From Megasphaera massiliensis (GTDB taxonomy: Bacteria; Bacillota; Negativicutes; Veillonellales; Megasphaeraceae): DNA of 40,303 nucleotides. The notes under the pieces are model-generated. The model saw only the letters and a program-made list of their open reading frames with translations. It was not told the DNA's origin and did no database searches. Made by a program: the position numbers and the translations under genes. Location: the NCBI RefSeq assembly GCF_000455225.1, contig NZ_HF954559.1:216803-257105 (forward strand). Direction: 5' to 3'. Shown in pieces: positions 1 to 7,185 of the stretch (the stretch's first letter is position 1; the number at the start of each line of letters is the position of its first letter).

Positions 1-23
1 ATAGCTTCAAGCCGCATTATTGC

Positions 24-56
24 TTTTAGGGGTGTATTTCGTTACAGCCCCTTTTG
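24..56. terminator. hairpin downstream of the phosphoethanolamine transferase gene
   Basis: AGGGG at 28-32 pairs with CCCCT at 48-52, extended by TGT/ACA, giving a short stem. T residues follow on the plus side and A/T residues on the other. It could end the minus-strand gene whose stop is at 58, or a gene entering from the left. The U-tract is weak in both directions. Confidence 0.35.
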
Positions 57-57
57 G

Positions 58-1878
58 TCAATATTCAGTATCTTCTAAAAGGCTCGTCTGTCCAAAGCGG
101 GTCCGAAGATCCTTTCGTTCCATCTTCCATTTGGAAGATGCAATGGACATGGTCGGATCGTAATTAGGGGACTGCATGTTGAGGATGCCGCAGATGAATT
201 CGTATTCCAGGTCATTGGTAAAGAACTTATCCTTATTGGCCTTGACGGCCGAGACGACTTCAGGATTGCGCTCCTTGTAACCGTCGGACAGATAGACGAA
301 CATGGGGATGCGCAGCACTTTGAAGCTGGCGCTGTCCGGTTGGCGGGCGACGTCGGGATCGCTGCCGTGATCTGAGAAGTAGACCATGGCGTCGAGGTTG
401 AGGTTTTCCCGGGCGTAGTCAAAAATCTGCGAGAGAACCCAGTCCGTATAAAGCACGGTATTGTCGAAGTCGGCGGCACGGTTCAGATGGCCGTCGTCAA
501 ATTTCTGGAATTCTTTAGGGTAGCGGTTGCGGTATTCGATGTGGCTGCCCATGAGATGGAGGACGACGAAATTCTTTTCCTTCGGATTGACCCGCTTGAG
601 GAATTGTAAGAGGGCGCCGTCCTGTGTCGATTCCTTTAAATCGCGGTCGACCCATTCTGAGACGTCGGCCGTATTGGCGACTAAGGTAATGGGGGTATCG
701 GCGACGCCGACCGAACCTTGATTGCTGAACCAATACGTCTTATAGCCGGCCTTTTTGGCCATGTCAATGATGGAAATCGATTCGTTGAAGGGTTTGTTGT
801 TGTAGAAGTTCGACTCGGTCAAGGCGTGCTCAAGAACCGGGACGGTATACCAAACACTGCTGTAGGCGTTAGTGAACAAGGTGAAGTCGGGATTGGCCTT
901 CATGGCGGTCAACCACGGTGTATTGGGGACGTGATCGGGGTTGTACGCGTTCATCAAGGTTCGCGTTTCCGATTCGCCGATGACGACGACGACCGTATTG
1001 GGGTAGTCTGCCGGGTTCAGTTGGACGGCCTGTAAATTGGCGTATTTATCATCATGATTTTCGGCGTATAAAGCCGAGCGTTCCATATAATCGTGAGTGT
1101 CTAAAAAGGTTCGGACCGGGAAGGATTCCGGCAGGATTTCTTCCCCTAAGGCGACGATCGACGGGGCGATGATGAACAGTACCGATAAAACCGGTATCAA
1201 TTTGCGGTACGTTTCCGTTCGGGGCAGGACGTCTTGGCGATAATTCAACAGGAACAAGGCGCTGAGAAGGGCAATCAGGCTGACGGCAATGGTGATGATT
1301 TTGGTAACCCCCAGGGACTGGAAGTATTCCAGGGTTTCTGCCGGCCCGGTCTGAAAGATGAGCAGGGCGCCCGACGTCGTAATCGATGAGTGGTACAAGG
1401 CATAGTAAGCCCATTGGAGCAGGATGAGAAAGACACCGACGAGCTGGACGACGGTCATGATGAGGGACCCTAATTTTCGCGGTACGTACTGCTTGATGAG
1501 CATGTTCAGGCAGAAGAAGATGGCAAAGAAGTAGAGCCCGACATAGATGTCGTAAATGTTATTTAAATAAATCGTGTTGGTATTTATCAGTGACACGTAG
1601 CTGAGATAGGGACCGGTCACGATCCACCCGAGGCCGATGAGGGCCGGCGGCAGCACGTTCTGCACGGACAGATGCTTCCAGTAAAATGCCAGTGACAAGA
1701 CGACGGCAGTGACGCCCGGAAGCAGACCAAAAGTCATGTCGGCGATGTTGTCAGGCCCCATTCCCAGGGACACGATGAACTGCCATTGAAAGCAGGCGAT
1801 GTAGATGATGGCAAAGACAAGGAAAAGACGAAGCAGTCTGTGTCGCCATTTTTTTAGTGCGTTCATTGCGAAGTACAT
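58..1878 (-). CDS. phosphoethanolamine transferase (EptA/MCR-like sulfatase-fold enzyme)
   Basis: Inner-membrane enzyme that by family transfers phosphoethanolamine from phosphatidylethanolamine to lipid A or another envelope glycan. The 606-residue protein has about five N-terminal membrane segments (roughly residues 15-35, 50-67, 110-128, 138-160, 192-212) and a periplasmic alkaline-phosphatase-fold domain from about 285. Visible metal/catalytic motifs are GES at 301-303 (Glu302), HLMGSH near 441-446 and FSDHG at 501-505 (Asp503, His504). The family nucleophile is normally Thr, about 39 residues after the Glu; here the aligned residue is Ser340, upstream of TVP. Start: ATG at 1878 lies about 12 bases after GAGAGGG; an in-frame ATG four codons later is possible. 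It is a single-gene unit. The enzyme class is clear, the acceptor is not; presence of such an enzyme suggests an outer membrane. Confidence 0.88.
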   Translation of the reverse strand: MYFAMNALKKWRHRLLRLFLVFAIIYIACFQWQFIVSLGMGPDNIADMTFGLLPGVTAVVLSLAFYWKHLSVQNVLPPALIGLGWIVTGPYLSYVSLINTNTIYLNNIYDIYVGLYFFAIFFCLNMLIKQYVPRKLGSLIMTVVQLVGVFLILLQWAYYALYHSSITTSGALLIFQTGPAETLEYFQSLGVTKIITIAVSLIALLSALFLLNYRQDVLPRTETYRKLIPVLSVLFIIAPSIVALGEEILPESFPVRTFLDTHDYMERSALYAENHDDKYANLQAVQLNPADYPNTVVVVIGESETRTLMNAYNPDHVPNTPWLTAMKANPDFTLFTNAYSSVWYTVPVLEHALTESNFYNNKPFNESISIIDMAKKAGYKTYWFSNQGSVGVADTPITLVANTADVSEWVDRDLKESTQDGALLQFLKRVNPKEKNFVVLHLMGSHIEYRNRYPKEFQKFDDGHLNRAADFDNTVLYTDWVLSQIFDYARENLNLDAMVYFSDHGSDPDVARQPDSASFKVLRIPMFVYLSDGYKERNPEVVSAVKANKDKFFTNDLEYEFICGILNMQSPNYDPTMSIASSKWKMERKDLRTRFGQTSLLEDTEY

Positions 1879-1917
1879 GGATTCGATCTACCCTCTCTAT
1901 CTCTAGTGTAAAAACGA

Positions 1918-1935
1918 TGTAAACAATGTAAACAA
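1918..1935. repeat. tandem direct repeat TGTAAACAA x2
   Basis: Two perfect adjacent copies of TGTAAACAA occupy 1918-1926 and 1927-1935, between a TATAAT-like -10 for the phosphoethanolamine transferase gene (minus strand, 1950-1955) and its start. The position suits an operator just downstream of the transcription start. No binding protein can be named from sequence. Confidence 0.5.
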
Positions 1936-1949
1936 CGTGTATCTTCTAT

Positions 1950-1955
1950 ATTATA
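1950..1955 (-). promoter_or_regulatory. putative -10 for the phosphoethanolamine transferase gene
   Basis: A perfect TATAAT reads on the minus strand, 72 bases upstream of the start codon. No good -35 is visible at 16-18 bases, so the promoter is either activator-dependent or elsewhere. Confidence 0.35.
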
Positions 1956-2093
1956 CATCAAATACGCGGAATAACATAGAGAAAAATGCAAAGATTTCTC
2001 GATAAAAAAGGGACTTAAAATTCTCTTTCCATGCATAGCCGGAAACTATGAAAATCCTTCGGAAGATACGTATTATACAGGCTAAGAGGCTTA

Positions 2094-2121
2094 TGGTACA
2101 CTAAAAATAAAGAGATATAAT
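2094..2121 (+). promoter_or_regulatory. putative promoter of methionine gamma-lyase gene
   Basis: TATAAT at 2116-2121 is a perfect -10, about 100 bases before the start codon. The best -35 is a poor match (TGGTAC at 2094-2099, spacing 16). Confidence 0.4.
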
Positions 2122-2223
2122 GGCATAAACATCGGAACTGCAAAGATTTGATAAAACACGGTTTGCCAATGGAAACAGTCATATATCATTATTATTTGAC
2201 ATACCTTAAAGGAGGCCATCATC

Positions 2224-3423
2224 ATGGAAAAAGAACTGCTGAAAAAAATGGGTTTTGCGACACAGGCCATTCATGCCGGTGCTATGAAAAATGAATTCGG
2301 AGCGCTCACCAATCCGATTTATCAAACATCCACCTTTATTTTTGATTCGGCCGAACAAGGCGGCAATCGCTTTGCCCTCCAGGAACCGGGCTATATCTAT
2401 TCCCGCCTGGGCAATCCGTCGAATACACAGGTCGAAGAAAAAGTGGCCATGCTTGAAGGCGGCGAAGCCTGCTGCTCCATGGGATCGGGTATGGGCGCCA
2501 TCTCGTCAGCTCTTTGGACGCTCCTCCGTGCCGGCGATCACGTCGTTGCCGGGGATACCCTCTACGGCTGCACCTTCGCCCTGCTGAATCACGGCATGAC
2601 CCGTTACGGCGTAGACGTATCCTTCGTCGACATTACTGATCTCGACGCCGTTAAAAAAGCCATTAAACCGAATACCCGCGTCGTCTACTTGGAAACGCCG
2701 GCCAACCCGACGTTAAAGATTTCCGATATTGAAAGCATTAGCAAGATTGCCCATGAAATGGGGGACATTACGGTCGTCGTCGATAATACTTTCTGCTCGC
2801 CGTATATCCAAAAGCCGCTGTCCCTCGGTGCCGACGTCGTCGTTCACTCGGCAACGAAGTATTTGAACGGCCACGGTGACGTCATTGCCGGCTTCGTCGT
2901 AGGGAAACTGGACTACGTCACCAACGTCCGACTCTTCGGTCTCAAAGACATGACCGGTGCCGTCCTCAGTCCTTTTGACGCCTTCCTCATTTCCCGCGGC
3001 ATGAAGACCTTGGCCCTGCGCATGGAAAAACACTCGTCTAATGCCATGAAGGTCGCTGAATTCCTGGAAACCCATCCGGCCGTAAAGAGTGTTGCCTATC
3101 CGGGGCTTAAGAGCTTCCCCCAGTACGAACTGGCTAAAAAACAGATGAGTCTTCCCGGCGGTATGATTTCCTTTGAATTGAAAGGCGGCAAGGAAGAAGG
3201 GGCCGTTGTCATGAATAACGTCAAACTGTGCAGCTTGGCCGTATCCCTCGGTGATGCGGAAACGCTCATTGAACACGCAGCCTCTATGACCCACTCGACG
3301 TATACTCCGGACGAATTAAAAGCTGCCGGCATCAGTGAAGGATTGGTTCGCCTTTCCGTAGGCCTTGAAGATCCGGAAGACATCATTGCCGATCTTAAAC
3401 AGGCTCTTGATTTAGTAAAATAG
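2224..3423 (+). CDS. megL: methionine gamma-lyase (PLP-dependent)
   Basis: Cytosolic PLP enzyme of the Cys/Met metabolism family that splits L-methionine into methanethiol, 2-oxobutyrate and ammonia. At 399 residues it is full length. The PLP lysine is Lys212 in SATKYLNGHGD; the phosphate/cofactor contacts Tyr60 and Arg62 lie in YSRLGNP, and Asp187 is in VVVDNTF. The decisive mark is TLYGCTF with Tyr114 and Cys116: the active-site Cys of true methionine gamma-lyases, usually replaced in cystathionine gamma-synthases and beta/gamma-lyases. Start ATG follows AAAGGAGG by 9 bases. A strong hairpin follows, so it is probably monocistronic; the next gene is an NhaC-type carrier with its own leader. 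The product would let the cell ferment methionine and release methanethiol. Homocysteine/cysteine side activity is possible. Confidence 0.92.
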   Translation: MEKELLKKMGFATQAIHAGAMKNEFGALTNPIYQTSTFIFDSAEQGGNRFALQEPGYIYSRLGNPSNTQVEEKVAMLEGGEACCSMGSGMGAISSALWTLLRAGDHVVAGDTLYGCTFALLNHGMTRYGVDVSFVDITDLDAVKKAIKPNTRVVYLETPANPTLKISDIESISKIAHEMGDITVVVDNTFCSPYIQKPLSLGADVVVHSATKYLNGHGDVIAGFVVGKLDYVTNVRLFGLKDMTGAVLSPFDAFLISRGMKTLALRMEKHSSNAMKVAEFLETHPAVKSVAYPGLKSFPQYELAKKQMSLPGGMISFELKGGKEEGAVVMNNVKLCSLAVSLGDAETLIEHAASMTHSTYTPDELKAAGISEGLVRLSVGLEDPEDIIADLKQALDLVK

Positions 3424-3460
3424 ACGGATTTTCTTGTATCAATGATGTATGAGTACACGA

Positions 3461-3492
3461 GGCGTCCCGGAACTTTTCGGGACGCCCTTTGT
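3461..3492 (+). terminator. intrinsic terminator after methionine gamma-lyase
   Basis: Nine-base perfect GC-rich stem GGCGTCCCG (3461-3469) with CGGGACGCC (3478-3486) and an 8-base loop, followed by CTTTGTGT. The U-tract is short but the stem is strong. Confidence 0.8.
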
Positions 3493-3788
3493 GTATGTAT
3501 TATGCGGGAGACTGGATTATAGGTTTTTTTTATGGCTTAAATAGCCTTTAACTATATAATTGTTAAGTGAATATATATTATACAAAGAAAATAATATGAT
3601 GTACAATAAAGAAAAGATCGTGAGGGAGCCCCTCCTGCCGGGCCATAGCTTTCAAGAAGAGCGGGTTAAAACAAAACGGTTCGTGCGTGGACGGCTGCCC
3701 GTCCGTGACCCTTGTGATACGGCGCCACTACAGGGGACGATGGGGCGGTGTGAAACGATACTCTCTAAGATGCGAAAGGAGACGACTT
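3493..3788 (+). promoter_or_regulatory. structured 5' leader of the NhaC-family gene, class unknown
   Basis: The 365-base gap before the carrier gene holds no convincing protein. After an AT-rich promoter-like stretch (TATAAT 3555-3560; TATTAT 3576-3581, both with poor -35s), about 170 bases can fold: GAGGG 3622-3626 with CCCTC 3630-3634; GGACGG 3689-3694 with CCGTCC 3699-3704, enclosed by GGGT 3663-3666 with ACCC 3708-3711; then CCCT/AGGG arms around 3709-3735. The Shine-Dalgarno AAAGGAG lies at its 3' end. It does not match the conserved cores I know for lysine, SAM, TPP, FMN, cobalamin, T-box or fluoride RNAs. A cis-regulatory RNA is an inference. Confidence 0.45.
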
Positions 3789-5243
3789 ATGAAAGATAAT
3801 GAAGGCCTCGAAAAGAAGGTGGAAAAGGCCATTACCAAGGAACGGCGTTATGAAGACCACCCTATAAAGCCAAACGCATTGGCTTTGATTCCCTTTGTCG
3901 TATTCATTGCAGTCTACTTGGGCAGCGGTATCATTCTCGATATGAGCGGCATGGAAATGGCATTCTACCAATTCCCGGCCCCGCTGGCGGCGGCTATCGG
4001 TGCGATTACGGCATTTATCCTTATCCGGGACAGTAACTTTGACGAAAAATTTGAAACCTTTGTCAAAGGATGCGGCGACTCCAACATCATTATCATGTGC
4101 ATCATTTACCTCATGGCCGGCGGCTTCGCGGCTACCTGCAAGACCATGGGCGGCATCGACTCGACGGTCAATTTGGGCTTGACCTATATTCCGCCGGAAT
4201 ACCTGGCGGCCGGTGTCTTTGTCATCGCCAGCTTCATCGCCACGGCGACGGGGACCTCCGTCGGCAGTGCCGCTGCCATCGGTCCGATTGCCGTAGCTGT
4301 CGCCGAAAAGGCCGGCATCCCCCTGCCGCTGATGATCGGCTGCGTCATGGGCGGCATCATGCTCGGTGACAATCTCTCTATCATTTCTGATACGACCATC
4401 GCTTCAACGCGGACGCAAGGCTGCGCCATGAAAGATAAGTTCCGCCTTAATTTTTGGCTGACTCTGGTGCCGGCTATCTTGACCGTTATCTTGCTCGTGC
4501 TCTTTGGCGGTTCAGAGACGGCCGTCAGTGCCGGTGATCATCCCTTTAGCCTGATCAAAGTGCTGCCGTATCTCGTCGTTTTGGTGACGGCTGTTGCCGG
4601 GGCCAATGTGTTTGCTGTCCTCGTCGGCGGCACGCTCCTGGCAGGGGCTATCGGCCTCTTTTACGGAGATTTGTCGCCCCTGTCTTTTGCCCAAGCGATT
4701 TACAAAGGTTTTTTAGGCATGACGGATATCTTCTTCCTGTCTATGCTGACCGGCGGCTTGGCGGCCATGGTCAACAAGGCCGGCGGCATCGCTTATCTCT
4801 TGACCACGGTGCAGCGCTTTATCAAAGACAAGAATTCTGCCGAATTGGGTATTTCGGCGCTGGTTTCCATTACCGATATTGCTACGGCCAATAATACGGT
4901 TTCCATCATCATCAACGGCGAAGTAGCCAAGCGCATTTGCTATAAGTTCCACGTCGATCCCCGCCGCAGTGCGGCCCTCTTGAGTACCTTCTCGACGATT
5001 TTCCAAGGCCTCGTTCCCTATGGGGCCCAGATGCTGATCATGGTCGGCTTTGCCAACGGCAAGGTATCGCCGCTGGAAGTACTGCCGTACTGCTGGTTTA
5101 TTTACCTTCTCGGCATTTCGGCCATCATTTCGATCTTTATTCCCTTCTCAGACGGTTTTATTCGCAAGGATCCTTGGAATTTTGAAGCTCAAAAGCCCCA
5201 GAGTCAGGTTGACGGCTCGCATGAAAAGGCTGCGCTCTTGTAG
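3789..5243 (+). CDS. nhaC: NhaC-family Na+/H+ antiporter-type transporter
   Basis: Integral membrane carrier, 484 residues, about 11-12 hydrophobic segments starting near residue 33. The signature block GGIMLGDNLSIISDTT followed by IASTRTQG and the earlier ATATGTSVGSAAAIGPIA are typical of the NhaC ion-transporter superfamily, which includes Na+/H+ antiporters, malate/lactate antiporters and amino acid (methionine, lysine, arginine) carriers. The chosen ATG at 3789 has AAAGGAG 7 bases upstream; the frame stays open further 5' but that stretch is leader. Its position directly after methionine gamma-lyase makes an amino acid role (methionine uptake) as plausible as ion exchange. It ends at a bidirectional terminator shared with the convergent lysR gene. 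Confidence 0.85.
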   Translation: MKDNEGLEKKVEKAITKERRYEDHPIKPNALALIPFVVFIAVYLGSGIILDMSGMEMAFYQFPAPLAAAIGAITAFILIRDSNFDEKFETFVKGCGDSNIIIMCIIYLMAGGFAATCKTMGGIDSTVNLGLTYIPPEYLAAGVFVIASFIATATGTSVGSAAAIGPIAVAVAEKAGIPLPLMIGCVMGGIMLGDNLSIISDTTIASTRTQGCAMKDKFRLNFWLTLVPAILTVILLVLFGGSETAVSAGDHPFSLIKVLPYLVVLVTAVAGANVFAVLVGGTLLAGAIGLFYGDLSPLSFAQAIYKGFLGMTDIFFLSMLTGGLAAMVNKAGGIAYLLTTVQRFIKDKNSAELGISALVSITDIATANNTVSIIINGEVAKRICYKFHVDPRRSAALLSTFSTIFQGLVPYGAQMLIMVGFANGKVSPLEVLPYCWFIYLLGISAIISIFIPFSDGFIRKDPWNFEAQKPQSQVDGSHEKAALL

Positions 5244-5262
5244 CGGCTGAGCCGTGAACATA

Positions 5263-5299
5263 AAAAAGCTCTTCCCCGGTGCATGGGGAAGAGCTTTTT
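5263..5299. terminator. bidirectional intrinsic terminator (nhaC / lysR)
   Basis: A 15-base perfect stem at 5263-5277 and 5285-5299: five A, GCTCTTCCCC, a 7-base loop, GGGGAAGAGC, five T. The A- and T-tracts let it work for both converging genes. Confidence 0.93.
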
Positions 5300-5304
5300 G
5301 GCCT

Positions 5305-6303
5305 TTATTCTGACCGGTATTTCGTGAGTATGTTTTGGGCGATTCGTTCCGGTGCTTGTTTGGTCGGCTGATTTTCGGCGATGACATGATTGTGAACCAA
5401 GGTTTTTTCGAGCTGTTCGATATAGGCTCTGGCGGCTAAGGGTAAGGGAGTCTCCTGTAGTTTGATCCAGCCGACGCGCATAATATCCAACGGATTTTTC
5501 ATCGGAATCGATACGATGGGCCATTTTCGATCGTTGCGGAATAAGATGCCCGTTCCGATGGTATAGGCATCGGTGGCGGCAATGACACTGAATAAGGTCG
5601 AACGATCCGTCGTGCTGATTTCCCGTTCCGGTTTGATATCAGGAATGATGACTTCTTCGGAAAACTGGTACGAATCTTCTTCCTGCGTATATTGAATATA
5701 AGGATAAGGCCGGAGCTGATCAATCGAAAGCGACGGGTATTTTGCCAAGGGATGGTTGGCTTGAAGAAAGACGGAAGGAGGGTACGCAAAGAGCTCGGTG
5801 AATTTCAGCCTGTTTTTGCGCAGCGTCCGGGTCATGAATTTTTGCGTCATCTTGGAAATGAAGATGATGCCGATTTGGCTGCGCTGGGTGACGACGTCCT
5901 GAATGACCTGGGACGTACGGCCTTCCCGGAAGGTGATGGCATACTGCGGCTTTTTGGATAACGTTTGCAGGTAGTCCGTAAAGGCATCGACGGCAAACAT
6001 ATAGTGCTGGGACGAGATGGAAAGGCGCAGCTTGTTCTTACTTGGCTGGTGGGGATTGAAATGTTCCCGCAGATTGGTCGTCTGTTCGATGATGTGATTG
6101 GCGTAATTAAGAAATTCCAGGCCTTCCGGGGTAAAGGTGATGCCGTGGCGGTTCCGTTCGAGGATGGTGATATGGAATTCTTTTTCGAGTTCCTTGATGG
6201 TCGTACTCAGACTGGGCTGGGCAATAAAAAGAGCTTCAGCCGCAGCTGAGATGGAATTGTGTTTTGATAACTCAACGATGTAATAAAGCTGTTGCAGGGT
6301 CAT
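5305..6303 (-). CDS. LysR-family transcriptional regulator
   Basis: 332-residue LysR-type regulator. The N-terminal winged helix-turn-helix (residues about 1-60) reads LQQLYYIVELSKHNSIS, then AAEALFIAQPSLSTTIKELE, the classic recognition-helix pattern; residues about 88-300 form the effector-binding domain. A GTG at 6312 is in frame, but AAGGAAG lies 8 bases upstream of ATG 6303 and only overlaps the GTG, so I take the ATG. It converges with the NhaC-type gene; LysR proteins often act on neighbours, but no T-N11-A site is visible near nhaC and the effector is unknown. The C-terminal 25 residues are a polar extension. Confidence 0.9.
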   Translation of the reverse strand: MTLQQLYYIVELSKHNSISAAAEALFIAQPSLSTTIKELEKEFHITILERNRHGITFTPEGLEFLNYANHIIEQTTNLREHFNPHQPSKNKLRLSISSQHYMFAVDAFTDYLQTLSKKPQYAITFREGRTSQVIQDVVTQRSQIGIIFISKMTQKFMTRTLRKNRLKFTELFAYPPSVFLQANHPLAKYPSLSIDQLRPYPYIQYTQEEDSYQFSEEVIIPDIKPEREISTTDRSTLFSVIAATDAYTIGTGILFRNDRKWPIVSIPMKNPLDIMRVGWIKLQETPLPLAARAYIEQLEKTLVHNHVIAENQPTKQAPERIAQNILTKYRSE

Positions 6304-6365
6304 GAAAGGCACTTCCTTCGTATAGTTGATGCAGTATGATGCTCTCGGTGATGATGGATAGTCTT

Positions 6366-6394
6366 ATTTTAACAGAGTCGACGATACTTTTAAA
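6366..6394 (-). promoter_or_regulatory. putative lysR promoter
   Basis: On the minus strand TTTAAA (6389-6394), 17-base spacer, TAAAAT (6366-6371), about 62 bases before the lysR ATG. Moderate consensus match. Confidence 0.5.
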
Positions 6395-6562
6395 GGAACG
6401 GCCTTGTGTATGGACCGCGGCGGCCCAATGATGGGTGCCCGATGGGGTGAAAACTGCTGTTCAGGGGAGGCAGCGGGCTGATATTGGGGAACGAAGAGGG
6501 CGGCAGGGCGGTTTTTCTGAAAAGGAAAATCGTCCCTTTGTAAAAAATTATAAAAAAATAGC

Positions 6563-6591
6563 TTGCAAAATATAGACGACCATGATAGAAT
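6563..6591 (+). promoter_or_regulatory. promoter of the tRNA operon
   Basis: TTGCAA (6563-6568), 17-base spacer, TAGAAT (6586-6591), with a TGA extended -10 just before. It lies 41 bases upstream of the first tRNA. Confidence 0.85.
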
Positions 6592-6631
6592 AATTATCGT
6601 TGAGGCACTACGTGCCGATACAATGGCAAAC

Positions 6632-6708
6632 GGCCCCGTGGTGTAGCGGTTTAACATGTCGCCCTGTCACGGCGAAGATCGTCAGTTCAAATCTGATCGG
6701 GGTCGCCA
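6632..6708 (+). tRNA. tRNA-Asp (anticodon GTC), copy 1
   Basis: 77 bases including an encoded CCA. The acceptor stem GGCCCCG/CGGGGTC closes with one G-T pair; the anticodon GTC is at 6666-6668 in the loop of a GCCCT/ACGGC arm. Identical to the copy at 6926-7002. Confidence 0.97.
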
Positions 6709-6716
6709 TTTTTTTT

Positions 6717-6792
6717 GCTCAGGTAGCTCAGTCGGTAGAGCAGGGGACTGAAAATCCCCGTGTCGGCGGTTCAATTCCGTCCCTGAGCACCA
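6717..6792 (+). tRNA. tRNA-Phe (anticodon GAA)
   Basis: 76 bases with encoded CCA. Acceptor GCTCAGG/CCTGAGC is fully paired; anticodon GAA at 6750-6752. Confidence 0.97.
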
Positions 6793-6807
6793 ACAATATC
6801 ATGTCAT

Positions 6808-6893
6808 GCGGTTGTGGCGGAATGGCAGACGCGCTACTTTGAGGGGGTAGTGAGCGTAAGCTCATGGGGGTTCAAGTCCCCCCAACCGCACCA
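6808..6893 (+). tRNA. tRNA-Leu (anticodon GAG), copy 1
   Basis: 86-base class II tRNA with encoded CCA. Acceptor GCGGTTG/CAACCGC; anticodon loop TTGAGGG with GAG at 6841-6843; long variable arm TGAGC-GTAA-GCTCA. Confidence 0.96.
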
Positions 6894-6895
6894 TA

Positions 6896-6912
6896 GCTTC
6901 TCGGTGAGAAGC
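6896..6912 (+). other. perfect hairpin in the tRNA operon spacer
   Basis: GCTTCTC (6896-6902) pairs perfectly with GAGAAGC (6906-6912) around a 3-base loop. No U-tract follows, so a processing or spacer structure is more likely than a terminator. Confidence 0.5.
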
Positions 6913-6925
6913 AGCGAATAGAAAC

Positions 6926-7002
6926 GGCCCCGTGGTGTAGCGGTTTAACATGTCGCCCTGTCACGGCGAAGATCGTCAGTTCAAATCTGATCGGGGTCGC
7001 CA
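6926..7002 (+). tRNA. tRNA-Asp (anticodon GTC), copy 2
   Basis: Base-for-base identical to the copy at 6632-6708, also preceded by AAAC. Anticodon at 6960-6962; CCA encoded. Confidence 0.97.
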
Positions 7003-7024
7003 TATTCTTTTTTTAATTTTATAT

Positions 7025-7110
7025 GCGGTTGTGGCGGAATGGCAGACGCGCTACTTTGAGGGGGTAGTGAACGAAAGTTCATGGGGGTTCAAGTCCCCCC
7101 AACCGCACCA
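7025..7110 (+). tRNA. tRNA-Leu (anticodon GAG), copy 2
   Basis: Same as copy 1 except in the variable arm, which is TGAAC-GAAA-GTTCA: a compensating G-C to A-T change plus a loop change. Anticodon 7058-7060; CCA encoded. Confidence 0.96.
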
Positions 7111-7115
7111 CCTGA

Positions 7116-7149
7116 ACGGTCCTACCGCTATGCGGCAGGACCGTTTTTT
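7116..7149 (+). terminator. intrinsic terminator of the tRNA operon
   Basis: ACGGTCCT (7116-7123) pairs with AGGACCGT (7137-7144), with an inner CCGC/GCGG stem, followed by T residues. Strong. The next gene starts only 36 bases later. Confidence 0.93.
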
Positions 7150-7185
7150 ATAGGCATGAATCCACTCCGAACGGAGGAAATACGC

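Larger units (their letters stand above)
1879..2223. other. 345-base divergent intergenic region
   Basis: AT-rich spacer between the divergent phosphoethanolamine transferase and methionine gamma-lyase genes. It holds the 9-base tandem repeat at 1918-1935 and a -10-like TATAAT for each direction (1950-1955 minus, 2116-2121 plus). I see no reading frame or RNA gene in it. Confidence 0.7.
6304..6631. other. 328-base intergenic region between lysR and the tRNA operon
   Basis: Contains the lysR promoter near 6366-6394 (minus) and the tRNA promoter at 6563-6591 (plus). The GC-rich middle (about 6410-6520) has only short hairpins such as CCCA/TGGG near 6425-6436. A 97-codon minus frame here runs into the tRNA-Asp gene and is not credible. 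Confidence 0.65.

Noticed and set aside
3740-3760. Possible T-box antiterminator (GGGGCGGTG) in the nhaC leader
   Set aside because: The conserved T-box core (GGGTGG, N, ACCGCG) and a specifier stem are not present.
6364-6657. 97-codon minus-strand frame upstream of the tRNA operon
   Set aside because: It starts inside the tRNA-Asp gene, has no ribosome site and covers both promoters of the region.
6834-6853. CsoR/RcnR-operator-like string (TACT, G-run, TAGT) close to the CsoR-fusion gene
   Set aside because: It is the anticodon arm of tRNA-Leu(GAG); the pairing and G-run are explained by tRNA structure, and both copies have it.
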